A stretch of 64,000 bases of DNA from JAIPEI01 sp964443135 (GCA_964443135.1 CAYUBQ010000017.1:1-64000); one strand, 5' to 3'; shown: positions 16,977 through 26,062, counted from the stretch's first letter. Made by a program: numbers and translations. The notes: a model not told the origin generated them from the letters alone.

Positions 16977-17735
16977 TCAGCCGTCCCGGTCCCGCTTCTG
17001 GAGCTCCTCCAGCCGGCCGGTGTACCAGTCGATCTGGCGGCAGACCCCCCGGATCACCCGCACCTCCCGGGCCCGGAGGGGCAGGCGGGAGAGGAACCGC
17101 CGGATGTTGAGCATCCAGTGCTCCGGGTTCTGGGGGTCCAGAAAGCCGATCTTCTGGAGGACGTCCCGGAGGTGGTCGTACATGCCCTCGAGCTCGAACC
17201 GGTCGGCAAGGCGGGGAACCGTCTTCGTGCCGGGCTCACGGCTCGCGAGGGAGATCTCGTAGCAGAAGACCAGGACCGCCTGGGCCAGGTTGAGCGAGGA
17301 AAACCCGGCCGACGGGATGGTGGCGATGGTGTGGCAGTACCGCAGGTGCTCGTTGCTCAACCCCCGGTCCTCGGGGCCGAAGAGCAGGGCGACCCGGTTC
17401 TCCCGGGTGAGCGCGATCAGGTCGGATGCGAGCTCCCGGGGGCTGGTGAGGGCGGGGCGGTTGGACCCGATGCGGGCGGTGGTCCCCACCACCCAGCCGT
17501 AGGGGCCGATGGCGGGCAGGAGCTCGTCGTGGACCTCCATCGCCTCCACCAGATCGATGGAGGGCCCGGTGGCCGTCTTGAGCACCCGGCTCAGGTCGCA
17601 GTTCCCGGGCCGGACCAGCGAGAGCCGCCGGATGCCCATGTTGGACATGGCGCGCGCCGCAGCCCCGATGTTCTCGGGGATCTGAGGCTCCACCAGGACG
17701 ATGCCGATGTGATCGAGTAGGAGGTTGTCGGTCAT
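16977..17735 (-). CDS. trmJ: tRNA/rRNA 2'-O-methyltransferase, TrmJ family
   Basis: 252 residues from ATG 17735 with AGGAGCTCG upstream. SPOUT fold motifs: IVLVEPQIPENIGAAARAMSN (motif 1), ALLFGPEDRGLSNEHL (motif 2) and IPSAGFSSLNLAQAVLVF (motif 3, knot and SAM binding). The family methylates the 2'-OH of position 32 in several tRNAs. The C-terminal helical extension (about 170-252) matches TrmJ rather than the shorter TrmL. It has its own strong promoter. A broken piece of a second trmJ lies at 19449-19552. Confidence 0.9.
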   Translation of the reverse strand: MTDNLLLDHIGIVLVEPQIPENIGAAARAMSNMGIRRLSLVRPGNCDLSRVLKTATGPSIDLVEAMEVHDELLPAIGPYGWVVGTTARIGSNRPALTSPRELASDLIALTRENRVALLFGPEDRGLSNEHLRYCHTIATIPSAGFSSLNLAQAVLVFCYEISLASREPGTKTVPRLADRFELEGMYDHLRDVLQKIGFLDPQNPEHWMLNIRRFLSRLPLRAREVRVIRGVCRQIDWYTGRLEELQKRDRDG

Positions 17736-17783
17736 CAACGAGCTCCTGAAGAGGGTTGTGCATCTCCGGTCACCTTCGCAGGC

Positions 17784-17812
17784 ATCATAGGTCAAACGGG
17801 ACGCCCCTTCAA
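17784..17812 (-). promoter_or_regulatory. Sigma-70 promoter for trmJ
   Basis: On the minus strand TTGAAG (17807-17812), a 17-nt spacer and TATGAT (17784-17789), about 48 nt upstream of the start codon. Confidence 0.6.
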
Positions 17813-17888
17813 GTCGTGTGCATGCCCCTCTTCTTCTCAACGCTTCCGGGATTCACCGTCGCTCTGGTCGTCCTGCCGCTCCCCGGGC

Positions 17889-17936
17889 GATTGCGCTGCC
17901 GGTGGCGCGTGAGCGGCTTCTTTCGAATGCCTCAAA
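17889..17936 (-). repeat. Interspersed repeat family A, copy 5 (right half only)
   Basis: GCTGCCGGTGGCGCGTGAGC followed by TTTCGAATGCCTCAA matches only the second half of the family A element. The first half is absent. Confidence 0.65.
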
Positions 17937-17943
17937 ATTGTCC

Positions 17944-17972
17944 TTTCCAATCGGGCCGACTTCGGCTAAGTT
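17944..17972 (+). promoter_or_regulatory. Sigma-70-like promoter, near-leaderless, for the DUF4143 ATPase
   Basis: TTTCCA (17944-17949), a 17-nt spacer and TAAGTT (17967-17972). The expected start of transcription, about 7 nt downstream, falls at the GTG codon at 17979, and no Shine-Dalgarno is visible. Confidence 0.4.
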
Positions 17973-17978
17973 ATCCCT

Positions 17979-19262
17979 GTGAATAGTGACAACTTGAAAT
18001 ACGTCCTTCGCCAGTTCGCCGAGCGAAGCCTCCCCCCATGCCGTCCCCGGACTCTGGTGCTGCCCGTTGATACGGGCAAGGTGATCGGCCTGGCCGGGGT
18101 TCGGCGTTCGGGGAAGACCTTTCTCTTTTTCGATACCATCCGGCGACTGGAAGAGCAGGGCGTGGACCGACGCTCTGTGGTGTACCTCAATTTCGAGGAC
18201 GACAGACTGCACCCGCTTCGCTCCGAGGAGCTGGACCTGATCCTTCGTTGTCTCGAGGAGCTGTTTCCAGAGGTGATGGGCCGGCGTGTCTACCTGTTTC
18301 TCGACGAGGTGCAGAATGTGCCGGGCTGGGAGCGCTGGGTTCGGCGGATCCACGACACCGAGGATGCCGCCGTTTTTGTGACCGGTTCTTCTTCGAAGAT
18401 GCTCTTTCGGGACTTGGCCACGGCACTTCGGGGGCGGAGCATCACCTTCGAGGTGTTTCCCCTCAGCTTCCGCGAGTCCCTGGACTTTCGAGGCATCGAA
18501 ACCGTGCCATACAGTGCGGAGAACGAAAGCCTGCTGCGCCGGGCCCTGGAGGAGTACCTCGCATGGGGAGGGTTTCCCGAGATCGTGCTGGCCGAGGAGA
18601 CCCTGCGCCCGCACATCCTCACGGAATATGCCTCTCTCATGTTCTACCGGGACGTGGTGGAGCGGTATGGAGTGCGCAATGAGCCACTCATGCGCGGGCT
18701 CCTCAGGCATGCCTTCCGCAACACCGCCACCCTGATCAATGTGAGCAAGCTCCACCGTGATTTTCGTTCTCAGGGGTTCAGCATCTCCAAAAACACGCTG
18801 TTCGAGTACCTCGGGTACCTGGAGGATGCCTTTCTCGTTTTTCCCATTCCCCGGCTCGCACAGTCACTGCGCAAGCAGGCCCACAACCCGAAGAAGCTGC
18901 ATGTCATCGACCCGGGCTTGGTGTCCGCATTCAAGGCGCGCACGGGGCCGGATTCCGGACGGCGGCTCGAAACGGCCGTGTTCCTGGAGATGCGCCGTGC
19001 TCACAAGGAGCTTTTCTATCATGCCGATGGAGGCGAGATTGACCTCTGCGACGGGGAAGGCACGGTGTTCGTCAATGTCTGCTGGAGCCTGGCCGAACTC
19101 GAGACCCGGCAGAGAGAGGCCAGGCAGATGGCCCTGGGACGAAGCCTGTGGCCCCAGGCCGATGGACGCCTGGTGTTTCACGAATATGCCCCCGAGCCCC
19201 CGGATCACGGCATCCCGGGCGCCCAGCCGGCATGGCGGTTCCTGACCACTGACCCCCTTTGA
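17979..19262 (+). CDS. AAA_14/DUF4143 ATPase 1
   Basis: 427 residues. Walker A GLAGVRRSGKTFL (about 37-49), Walker B VYLFLDEVQN, sensor VFVTGSSSKML. The C-terminal DUF4143 half contains VSKLHRDFRSQGFSISKNTL (winged-helix-like) and a restriction-nuclease-like end (DGGEIDLCDGEGTVFVNVCW). Such stand-alone ATPases are common in accessory regions and may act in defence or mobile-element biology, but the role is not established. A homologue lies at 62016-63212, diverged but of the same layout. The GTG start at 17979 fits a near-leaderless mRNA. No partner gene is adjacent. Confidence 0.85.
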   Translation: MNSDNLKYVLRQFAERSLPPCRPRTLVLPVDTGKVIGLAGVRRSGKTFLFFDTIRRLEEQGVDRRSVVYLNFEDDRLHPLRSEELDLILRCLEELFPEVMGRRVYLFLDEVQNVPGWERWVRRIHDTEDAAVFVTGSSSKMLFRDLATALRGRSITFEVFPLSFRESLDFRGIETVPYSAENESLLRRALEEYLAWGGFPEIVLAEETLRPHILTEYASLMFYRDVVERYGVRNEPLMRGLLRHAFRNTATLINVSKLHRDFRSQGFSISKNTLFEYLGYLEDAFLVFPIPRLAQSLRKQAHNPKKLHVIDPGLVSAFKARTGPDSGRRLETAVFLEMRRAHKELFYHADGGEIDLCDGEGTVFVNVCWSLAELETRQREARQMALGRSLWPQADGRLVFHEYAPEPPDHGIPGAQPAWRFLTTDPL

Positions 19263-19448
19263 GGATCGCTTCATTTCAATGCGGCGACCTTCAAGACGGG
19301 CCGAAGTGGTCAAAATAGATACAGCCCTTGCGGTCATTCTCTCCTTGCGCTTGCGCGAGGAGGTCGGCCCGCGTTCATCGACGGAGTTCGGGGAAAGATT
19401 TTTTCGACTGAACATGGTGTAAAATTTGCCACGAAACGGTCAATGATC

Positions 19449-19552
19449 AACCCTCCATCTTCTCCAGAAGATCGAAAGAGGGGCCGGTGGCCGTCTCGAA
19501 GACCCGTCTCTCAGACCGCAGTTCCTGGGCCGGACCAGGGAGAGTCGAAGTT
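19449..19552 (-). pseudogene. Fragment of a second trmJ gene
   Basis: The bases CTCCATCTTCTCCAGAAGAT onward align with 17537-17630 inside trmJ, with GGGCCGGTGGCCGTCT and CCGGACCAG shared. Translation gives FETATGPSFDLLEKMEG against LKTATGPSIDLVEAMEV in TrmJ; the upstream part is frameshifted and the rest is missing. It lies about 1.7 kb from the intact gene on the far side of the DUF4143 ATPase. The 186 nt before it (19263-19448) hold nothing recognisable. Confidence 0.75.
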
Positions 19553-19599
19553 GTGCGCGCACGCCTTTCCGCGGAGGGGCTCCGAAGCGGCAAAAGCGT

Positions 19600-19628
19600 T
19601 TGACAATCCCATGGGCGGTCGATAGAAT
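19600..19628 (+). promoter_or_regulatory. Strong sigma-70 promoter for the envelope/CHASE2 operon
   Basis: TTGACA (19600-19605), a 17-nt spacer and TAGAAT (19623-19628). It is the only convincing promoter ahead of the five-gene run 19783-26013, with a leader of about 147 nt. Confidence 0.7.
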
Positions 19629-19782
19629 GCCCTCGATTCCGAGACCGCCTCCGCTGCAGGGACGGCCTGATCACCCCAACGCTTCCGCTCGAAGACAGGA
19701 TCGAAGGAAGGCCATATCCCAACCGACCCAAGGCATCATCATTGCCTCTCGCACGGCCATCCGGCCCAGGTGAGGATCAACC

Positions 19783-20463
19783 GTGAAATCGTCGAACTGG
19801 TTCACCGTCCTCGTGGTCGTTCTGCTCGCCGCCTGCCTGCTCGCCCCCGCGGGGAGCCGGGGCTTCTCCTTCCGGGAGAGCGAGGACCGAGAAGCCGAGG
19901 AGCGCCGCCGGTCGGCGGAGCAACGCGCCGCGGAGATCGAGCGCCTGCTCGCCGTCCCCTGCGACGAGAAGCTGAAGAAACGGAAGATCGCCCTGATCAT
20001 CGGGGAGCAGGTGGAGACCCAGGGCATCGTCTACGAGCCCGGTAAGTACGGCCCCCTGTTCCGGGAGATCAGCCGCCGCCTGAGGGATCTCGGGCTGAGG
20101 ACCTACACCCGGGAGCAGATCCGGGCCCAGATCGCCGCGGAGGAGGTCAAGGCCTTCCTGAACAACGACGTGGACGCGGCGGCCACCGCGGCGCAGAGGC
20201 TCGGCGCCGGCTACTTCCTGCGCGGGATGATCCGTTCCAAGGTGCGGATGAACCCCGTGGTCCGGACCGAGGAGGTGTTCGTGACCATGGCCTTCACCCT
20301 GGTGGACGCGTCGGGCCGGACCCTCTCGACCGTGACCGCCGGAGGGGACGCCTACTCGGGTCCGGACCCCATGGAGACGGCGCTTCGCATCGTTCGAAAC
20401 GAGGCCGACCTGGCCGTGGCCAGGCTCTATCACGACTTCTGCCTGAACGGGCCCAAGCGGTGA
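19783..20463 (+). CDS. Exported protein of unknown function, first gene of envelope operon
   Basis: 226 residues. A Sec signal peptide (about 1-27, hydrophobic LVVVLLAACLLAPAG) leads into a charged coiled stretch, then a compact domain (KRKIALIIGEQVETQGIVYE; AAATAAQRLGAGYFLRGMIR). The alternating beta/alpha pattern with a late YFLRGMIRSKV resembles the sub-fold seen in FlgO/CsgG/LPP20-type envelope proteins, but no family is certain. LLAACLL could be read as a lipobox-like site, which would anchor the protein. It is 41 nt ahead of the FlgT-like gene and presumably works with it in the periplasm or outer membrane. Confidence 0.65.
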   Translation: MKSSNWFTVLVVVLLAACLLAPAGSRGFSFRESEDREAEERRRSAEQRAAEIERLLAVPCDEKLKKRKIALIIGEQVETQGIVYEPGKYGPLFREISRRLRDLGLRTYTREQIRAQIAAEEVKAFLNNDVDAAATAAQRLGAGYFLRGMIRSKVRMNPVVRTEEVFVTMAFTLVDASGRTLSTVTAGGDAYSGPDPMETALRIVRNEADLAVARLYHDFCLNGPKR

Positions 20464-20504
20464 GGGGCTGCGCACAGGTCAGTCCGGGAGAGACGGGAAG
20501 AACC

Positions 20505-21902
20505 ATGAGCAAAGAGACCATGACCATGGAACAAAACGCGGCAGGCCGTCGCACCCGGGCCTTTCTCGGGATCGGCGCACTCTGCCTTGCGCTGCTCCTG
20601 TCTCCCCTGCCGGGGCGCGCGCAGCCCGAGTCGATCGTGGTGTCGGCGGAGGGGCTGGCCGATCCGGAGGCCGAGACCTACCAGCGCGACAAGGGGCTCA
20701 TCCTGGACGCGCTTCGCGAGGACGCGCGGCGTCAGGTGGTCGAAAAGGCCGTGGGCACGTTCGTGGAGAGCGCCACCCTGGTCGAGAACTACGAGCTGAT
20801 CCACGACCGGGTGCTCACCCGATCCAAGGGCCTCATCAAGAGAATCGTCAAGGAGAGCGATCCCTGGCTGGGGGAAGACGGCTTCATGCACATGCTCCTG
20901 AAGGCCGAGGTCTACCTGACCGGTGTCCGGGAGGCGGTCGAGACCATGAGCCGGGCCGAGCGGTTGAACCTGATCCAGGAGCACGGCAACCCCCGCATCG
21001 CCGTCTCCGTGAGCGTCCGGGACGCGGAGCGGGGCACGAACGTCCCGCCCGAGCGATCGGCCATCGCGGAGAACGTCGTCAAGGAGCGCATCTCCGGCTT
21101 CGGCTACCGGGTCTGGTCGGAGCGGGAGAAAGGGCAGGGAGAAGAGGACTTCGAGATCCACGGCGAGGTCAAGTTCATGCCCCGCAGCGTGAGGCTCGAG
21201 GCCTCCGGCCTGACCCTCACCAAGTACGTGCTCACCTCATGGACGGTCAACTGCACGGCGAGCGACACCGGGGAGGAGATCTACTTCAACACCAAGGTCC
21301 CCAAGAGCAAGGGCTGGGCGAGCGAGGACGAGGCCCTGGAGGAGATCGGACGGCTCATCGGGCGGGAGTTCTCCCGGGAGTTCTTCGAGGACCACCTCAT
21401 GCGGCCGTCCCGCATCTTCCAGCTGCAGGTGGCCGGTCTTCCCGACTACGACACGGGCATGCTTCTCAAGAAGGAGCTGATCGGGCTTCGCCCCGTCCTG
21501 AACGTGGACCTGAGAGATTTCGACGCGGACGGGCAGTCGGTGTACGAGGTGGAGTTCTCGGGAAAACGGGGGAACTTCGTACGGATCGTGAACGACACCG
21601 TGGTCAAGCCCCTGAACCTGAAGCTCGAGGCCGACGTGTTCCGTCTGACGGCGGCCCGGGGGGACTCGGTGGACCTGGCCTTCCGCCCGGAAGGGGACGT
21701 GGACGAAGTCGTCAGGAAGTTCGAGGAGATGCCCCCGGCTTCGCTCGCCGACGCTCCCGCGGGACGACTGGAGAGCCTGGATCTGGCCGAGGCCTCCATG
21801 AAGAAGGTGGCCGAGATCAACCCCGACGCGGCCCGAAAGCTCGGCGGCGGGGAACCGGATCCGCCCGCAGCGGGCGGAATGAAAGCGGTCGAGGAGTTTT
21901 GA
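20505..21902 (+). CDS. Exported protein with FlgT N-terminal-like domain
   Basis: 465 residues from ATG 20505 (GGGAAG upstream). A signal peptide ends near GRAQ. The next segment (EGLADPEAETYQRDKGLILD then AVGTFVESATLVENYELIHD) follows the pattern of the FlgT N-terminal/LPP20-type domain of envelope proteins: Ala-rich helix, conserved GT/GV, Asn-Tyr and a repeated SKGLIKR turn. A middle domain (about 170-320) and a C-terminal domain (LRPVLNVDLRDFDADGQSVY) are unassigned. FlgT itself is an outer-membrane flagellar H-ring protein of Vibrio; the link to flagella here is only by domain. Confidence 0.6.
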   Translation: MSKETMTMEQNAAGRRTRAFLGIGALCLALLLSPLPGRAQPESIVVSAEGLADPEAETYQRDKGLILDALREDARRQVVEKAVGTFVESATLVENYELIHDRVLTRSKGLIKRIVKESDPWLGEDGFMHMLLKAEVYLTGVREAVETMSRAERLNLIQEHGNPRIAVSVSVRDAERGTNVPPERSAIAENVVKERISGFGYRVWSEREKGQGEEDFEIHGEVKFMPRSVRLEASGLTLTKYVLTSWTVNCTASDTGEEIYFNTKVPKSKGWASEDEALEEIGRLIGREFSREFFEDHLMRPSRIFQLQVAGLPDYDTGMLLKKELIGLRPVLNVDLRDFDADGQSVYEVEFSGKRGNFVRIVNDTVVKPLNLKLEADVFRLTAARGDSVDLAFRPEGDVDEVVRKFEEMPPASLADAPAGRLESLDLAEASMKKVAEINPDAARKLGGGEPDPPAAGGMKAVEEF

Positions 21903-21992
21903 GCCGCCGGCCGGGGAGACCCGGCGGGCGGGTGTCATGAGGTTTTTCCCGGACCGGTGCGTCCGGACATCTTTTCCATCGAGGAGGAGTCC

Positions 21993-22763
21993 ATGAAAGG
22001 GTTTTCCGTTTCCATTGTTCTGCTGTTCGTTGTGGGCCTGCTTGCCGGATGCACCACCACCGGCGCCGGAAGCAGCCCGTCCGCCCGGGCCAACGCCCAG
22101 GCGGACGCCGCCATGTACCAGCCGGTGGAGTACCTGAACGCCGGCGTCCAGGGTCCGCCCCTGATCGTGCTTCCAGGCCAGATCAAGAGCAACAACGCCA
22201 CCTTCACCCAGCGCATCACCGCCAACAACATCGCGGACTACGGCGAGCTCGAGCTCTCCCAGGCCAACTTCCGGGTCCTGGAGCGGACCGACCTGGGTCC
22301 CCTGCTGGACGAGGTGACCCTGGCCGCGAACATGGGGGACCCCCAGGCCCTCGAGAAGTTCAAGCGGGGCAAGTTCAAGTCCACCAAGTGGTTCGTCAAG
22401 TTCGACATCCTCAAGGCCGAGCCCGTGGCCGAGGCCCAGCGGGGCTTCGACGGCCGCGCCGCCGGCGCCATCCTGGGTACGGTGATCGGCGGCCGGAGCG
22501 GTGCGGTGACCAGAACCGGGGTCGGCTCGGTCAGCGCGGGCGAGGCCGCGGGGGTCTGGATCGTGGGGCTCCGGTACAAGGTCCTGGACGCCTCCACCAC
22601 CGAGCAGATGGCCACCGGGTACTTCGAGCAGAAGATGGAGATGGGTTCCAGCGCGGGGTCGATCCTGGGCTTCTCCTCGGGCGAAAGCCACCAGATCACC
22701 CTCGACACCATGGTCCAGCGGCTCGTCCAGGAGGCCGTGCAGGAGATCGACCGGCAGAAGTAG
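21993..22763 (+). CDS. CsgG/HfaB-family lipoprotein
   Basis: 256 residues from ATG 21993, preceded by GAGGAGGAGTCC. Lipobox LLAGC (Cys about 20). The body fits the CsgG family: LSQANFRVLERTDLGPLLDE, KFKSTKWFVKFDILKAEPV and VWIVGLRYKVLDASTTEQM, ending in QRLVQEAVQEI. CsgG forms an outer-membrane nonameric pore exporting curli; relatives export other adhesins or act as envelope lipoproteins. No curlin or CsgE/F homologue is adjacent, so a curli role is unlikely. The AGAILGTVIGGRSGAV insertion fits the membrane-spanning hairpin region. Confidence 0.8.
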   Translation: MKGFSVSIVLLFVVGLLAGCTTTGAGSSPSARANAQADAAMYQPVEYLNAGVQGPPLIVLPGQIKSNNATFTQRITANNIADYGELELSQANFRVLERTDLGPLLDEVTLAANMGDPQALEKFKRGKFKSTKWFVKFDILKAEPVAEAQRGFDGRAAGAILGTVIGGRSGAVTRTGVGSVSAGEAAGVWIVGLRYKVLDASTTEQMATGYFEQKMEMGSSAGSILGFSSGESHQITLDTMVQRLVQEAVQEIDRQK

Positions 22764-22804
22764 CGCCGCTGGAGCAGGGACCCGGTCGACCGAAGAAAGG
22801 GAAC

Positions 22805-23896
22805 ATGGACTCAGGCGATTCCCGGCAACAAAGGCGCCGCCCGGTCTCGAGGGCGGCGCTTTTCACCGCACTGGCCGTGGCGCTCTTTGCGCTTTCCGGG
22901 CCTTCCGCGGCCCAGGAGGTGCCGTTCGAGCCCTATGTGGAGCCCCACCCGGACGGGCGGATCGACTGGGACCGCGGCCTCGTCTACGGCGTGGGCAAGG
23001 GGTACCTGCATTTGAACCGCGGTTCCAGGCCGAACGCCCTGCGCGCGGCCCGGGCCCTGGCCCTCCAGTCCATCCTCGAGACGGCCGCGGGCGTGCGGCT
23101 GGACGACCGGGACACCCTGGAGAGCCTGGGTGCCTCCGGCCGCGTGGAGATCCGGCTCGAGGCCCTGGTCCGCTACGAGGAGCACGAGACGGCCTGGGTG
23201 AAGGAGGGGGACCGGCCCCACGTCCGCGTGGTCTACCGGGCGCCCCTCAAGGGGGTCGAGGGGTTGACCCGCCGCCTGATCTCCCACCTCCGGGAGGCCC
23301 CCTCCGAGTGGGACCGTTTCCCCGTGCAGCAGCCGGCGCCCGCCGGCCCCGACCGCGCCGGCCCCTGGCTGGTGGTGGACGCCCGGGACCTCCCCTCCGG
23401 CGAGACCGTCCAGCCCGCGCTCTTTCCCCGCCTCCTCACGCCGGAAGGCGACACCCTCTACGACCTGGAATCGGTCCGCGAGGCGGCTCTGGTGGAACGC
23501 GGCATGGCCCGGTACGTCACGCTCAGCCGCGCCCACGACGAGCTTCTGGCCACGGGGGCCCGGTTCCTGGCCCGCCTGCGCAGCCTCCTCTCGGTGCGGG
23601 GGGCCTGGGCCCAGGACGGCCGGAAGCGGAAGAAGCGGGGCGCGTTCGTCATCACCAGCGCCAAGCAGGCGCAGGGGCTCGAGAAGACCAACCTGATCAT
23701 CAGCGAGGAGGATGCCGGGAAGATCCGCGCCGAGGACGCCTCGAGCGACATCCTCCGGGAGTGCCGCGTCATCGTGATCGTCTCCGGCACGGTCGGAGGC
23801 ATCGAAGGAAAGCTGAGGTCGATCCCGGCCTGGACGACGGCCGCGAACGAGAAGGGGGTCGACGGGAGCATCGCGAGCGCGTGGCCGGGACGTTGA
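22805..23896 (+). CDS. Exported LPP20-like protein of unknown function
   Basis: 363 residues from ATG 22805 (AAGAAAGGGA upstream). After the signal peptide (to about AAQ) comes YGVGKGYLHLNRGSRPNALR with ALALQSILETAAGVRLDD, the LPP20/FlgP-like pattern of conserved Ala-rich helix and residues for a compact alpha/beta domain. The C-terminal 80 residues contain KRKKRGAFVITSAKQAQGLE and a hydrophobic CRVIVIVSGTVGG. The 3' end overlaps the start of the CHASE2 cyclase by up to 16 nt, so the two are translationally coupled. Function unknown; an envelope partner of the cyclase is a reasonable inference. Confidence 0.6.
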   Translation: MDSGDSRQQRRRPVSRAALFTALAVALFALSGPSAAQEVPFEPYVEPHPDGRIDWDRGLVYGVGKGYLHLNRGSRPNALRAARALALQSILETAAGVRLDDRDTLESLGASGRVEIRLEALVRYEEHETAWVKEGDRPHVRVVYRAPLKGVEGLTRRLISHLREAPSEWDRFPVQQPAPAGPDRAGPWLVVDARDLPSGETVQPALFPRLLTPEGDTLYDLESVREAALVERGMARYVTLSRAHDELLATGARFLARLRSLLSVRGAWAQDGRKRKKRGAFVITSAKQAQGLEKTNLIISEEDAGKIRAEDASSDILRECRVIVIVSGTVGGIEGKLRSIPAWTTAANEKGVDGSIASAWPGR

Positions 23897-26013
23897 AACC
23901 CCGTCAGCCGCAGAGCCGTCTCGTCCGAAACCATCTCCTCCTGTCCATCTTTCTCACCCTCCTGATCACGGCCGCAGCCGCGGCACTCTACCGCTCCAAC
24001 GGTTTTCGCAGCGCCGACCAGGCCCTCTACGACGCCCACTTCCGATGGCGCGGTCCGGGAAAGGTCACCGGAAAGACGGTCCTGGTCCTCATGGACCAGG
24101 AGAGCGCGGAGCGGCTGGGACGAAAAAAGGGCTCCTGGAGCCGGTCCCACATGGCCCGCGCCCTGGAGAACCTCCGCAACGCCGGGGCCGGCGTGATCGG
24201 CCTGGACCTGGTGTTCTTCGCGCCCGGCGACGACCCGGGGACGGACCGGGCCCTCGCCGCCGCCATGGAGCGCTGCTCCAACGTGGTCCTGGCCTGGTAC
24301 GTGGCCGTGGAGGGACGAAGTGAGGTCCGGCCCCTGCCCCTGTTCCGGGAGGCCATGATCGGGGACGGGTTCGTCAACATGGTGCCCGACCCGGACGGCG
24401 TGCTCCGCAAGATCCCCTTTCTGAGCATCAAACCGGTGGCGGAAGGGGTGGCGGTCTTTCCCAGCTTTTCCCTGGAGATGGTCCGGGCCTACCGCAACCT
24501 GGACTTCGCCCTCGACTTCAGCCACCAGGACCACTTTCTCCTGGGCGGCCAGGACGAGTCCCGCCTTCGCCTGCCCTTCCCGGACCTGCGCATCAACTAC
24601 GCAGGAACGGAGGATGCGTTCGACCGCCTCACCTACGCGGATGTGGTGGAGGACCGGATCGAACCGGACCGGGTGCAAGGCAAGATCGTCCTGATCGGAA
24701 GCGCCCTTCCCACGGACAAGGACTTTTTCGCCACGCCCTTCTCCGGCACCTCCGGGGTGGAGGAGCGGTACGGCGAGACCTTCGGGAAGGTGCTCACCGG
24801 CGAGTTCGAGCGGAAGACGGCCGGGGTGGCCTGCCACGCCCACGCCGTCGAGACCATCCTGATGGAGAAGCAGATCCGCCGCGCCGGATCGAGCAGCGTC
24901 CTGATCCTGATCCTGCTCTCGGGTCTGCTGGGACTGGTCTTCTACCCCCAGAGGCCGGGTGCGTTCTGGGGTCTGCTGATTCTGGCGGCGGCCTCCGGCC
25001 TCGCCCTGTTCCTGGCGCACCGGGCCTTCGCGGTGGACCGCACCTGGATCGAGATCGTGCCGGCCCTCTCGGTCCTGGGGGCCCAGTACGTGGCCGGCAT
25101 CTCCGTCCAGCGGGCCTACAGCCGGAAGCGGGCCCAGGTCGTCACGGGCCTCTTCGGCAAGTACGTCTCCCGGGGGGTGGTGGACGATCTCCTCCGCGGC
25201 CGCATCGACTCCAGCCTGGAAGGGCGAAGCGTCGAGGTGACGGTCCTCTTCTCCGACCTCCGCGGCTTCACCTCCATCTCGGAGAGCCTCTCCCCCCGGG
25301 AGACCGGTCTCCTCCTGAACAGCTACTTCGACGCCATGATCCCGACGGTCTTTCACCACGGCGGCACCCTGGACAAGCTGATCGGGGACGCGGTCATGGC
25401 CTTTTTCGGGGCCCCGGCCGAGCTCCGGGATCACCCGTCCCGGGCGGCCCTGACCGCGCTGGACATGGTGCGTTCCCTGGAGGAGCTCCGAGCGCGTTCG
25501 GACGTGCCGGGCGTGGAGCGGCTGGCCATGGGGATCGGGCTCAACACGGGGCAGGTGACGGCCGGGAACCTCGGGAGCCAGAGCTTCATGGACTACACCG
25601 TGATCGGGGACACGGTGAACCTGGCCTCCCGCCTCGAGGGATTGACCAAGCCCTACCGGACCACCGTGATCGTGAGCGGAGAGACCGCGGAGCGGCTGGA
25701 CGAGCGGTTCCTGCTCCGGGAGCTGGACCGGGTGCGGGTCAAGGGCAAGGACCGTCCGGTGACCGTCCATGAGCTGGTGGGGCTGGAGGAGGAGGTGGAC
25801 CCGGCCCGAAAGCAGGCCGTCCGGGTCTTTGAGGAAGGCCTTTCCTTCTACCGGAAGCAGGAGTGGGGCCACGCGGAAAAGGCATTCCAGGAGGCCCTGG
25901 CCCTGGATCCCGGCGACGGGCCGGCCGCCCTTTACCAGGAGCGCGTCAGCCGTTTTCGCAACGCTCCGCCCCCCCTGGAGTGGGAGGGCGTCACCGTGTT
26001 CGACAGCAAGTGA
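23881..26013 (+). CDS. CHASE2-domain adenylate cyclase with C-terminal TPR
   Basis: About 710 residues; GTG 23881 or TTG 23893 (TTGA overlap with the upstream stop) could start it. Layout: N-terminal TM (about 17-37), CHASE2 extracytoplasmic sensor (about 45-330, with GVIGLDLVFFAP and GKIVLIGSALPTDKDFFATP), three TMs (about 340-415) and a class III cyclase (about 430-615: FSDLRGFTSI, LDKLIGDAVMAFFGAP, YTVIGDTVNLASRL), then one or two TPR-like helices. Lys in DKLIGD favours ATP. All metal-binding Asp are present. As the last gene after four exported proteins it probably converts an envelope signal into cAMP. Confidence 0.88.
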   Translation: MAGTLKPRQPQSRLVRNHLLLSIFLTLLITAAAAALYRSNGFRSADQALYDAHFRWRGPGKVTGKTVLVLMDQESAERLGRKKGSWSRSHMARALENLRNAGAGVIGLDLVFFAPGDDPGTDRALAAAMERCSNVVLAWYVAVEGRSEVRPLPLFREAMIGDGFVNMVPDPDGVLRKIPFLSIKPVAEGVAVFPSFSLEMVRAYRNLDFALDFSHQDHFLLGGQDESRLRLPFPDLRINYAGTEDAFDRLTYADVVEDRIEPDRVQGKIVLIGSALPTDKDFFATPFSGTSGVEERYGETFGKVLTGEFERKTAGVACHAHAVETILMEKQIRRAGSSSVLILILLSGLLGLVFYPQRPGAFWGLLILAAASGLALFLAHRAFAVDRTWIEIVPALSVLGAQYVAGISVQRAYSRKRAQVVTGLFGKYVSRGVVDDLLRGRIDSSLEGRSVEVTVLFSDLRGFTSISESLSPRETGLLLNSYFDAMIPTVFHHGGTLDKLIGDAVMAFFGAPAELRDHPSRAALTALDMVRSLEELRARSDVPGVERLAMGIGLNTGQVTAGNLGSQSFMDYTVIGDTVNLASRLEGLTKPYRTTVIVSGETAERLDERFLLRELDRVRVKGKDRPVTVHELVGLEEEVDPARKQAVRVFEEGLSFYRKQEWGHAEKAFQEALALDPGDGPAALYQERVSRFRNAPPPLEWEGVTVFDSK

Positions 26014-26062
26014 TGTGCGGAAAAGCCGACTCCTTCTTGGTCCTCGCGAGGTTTTCACACCC

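Noticed and set aside
21993..22763. Curli secretion locus
   Set aside because: A CsgG-family protein is present, but no CsgA/B, CsgE or CsgF-like gene is adjacent, and the neighbours resemble other envelope families.
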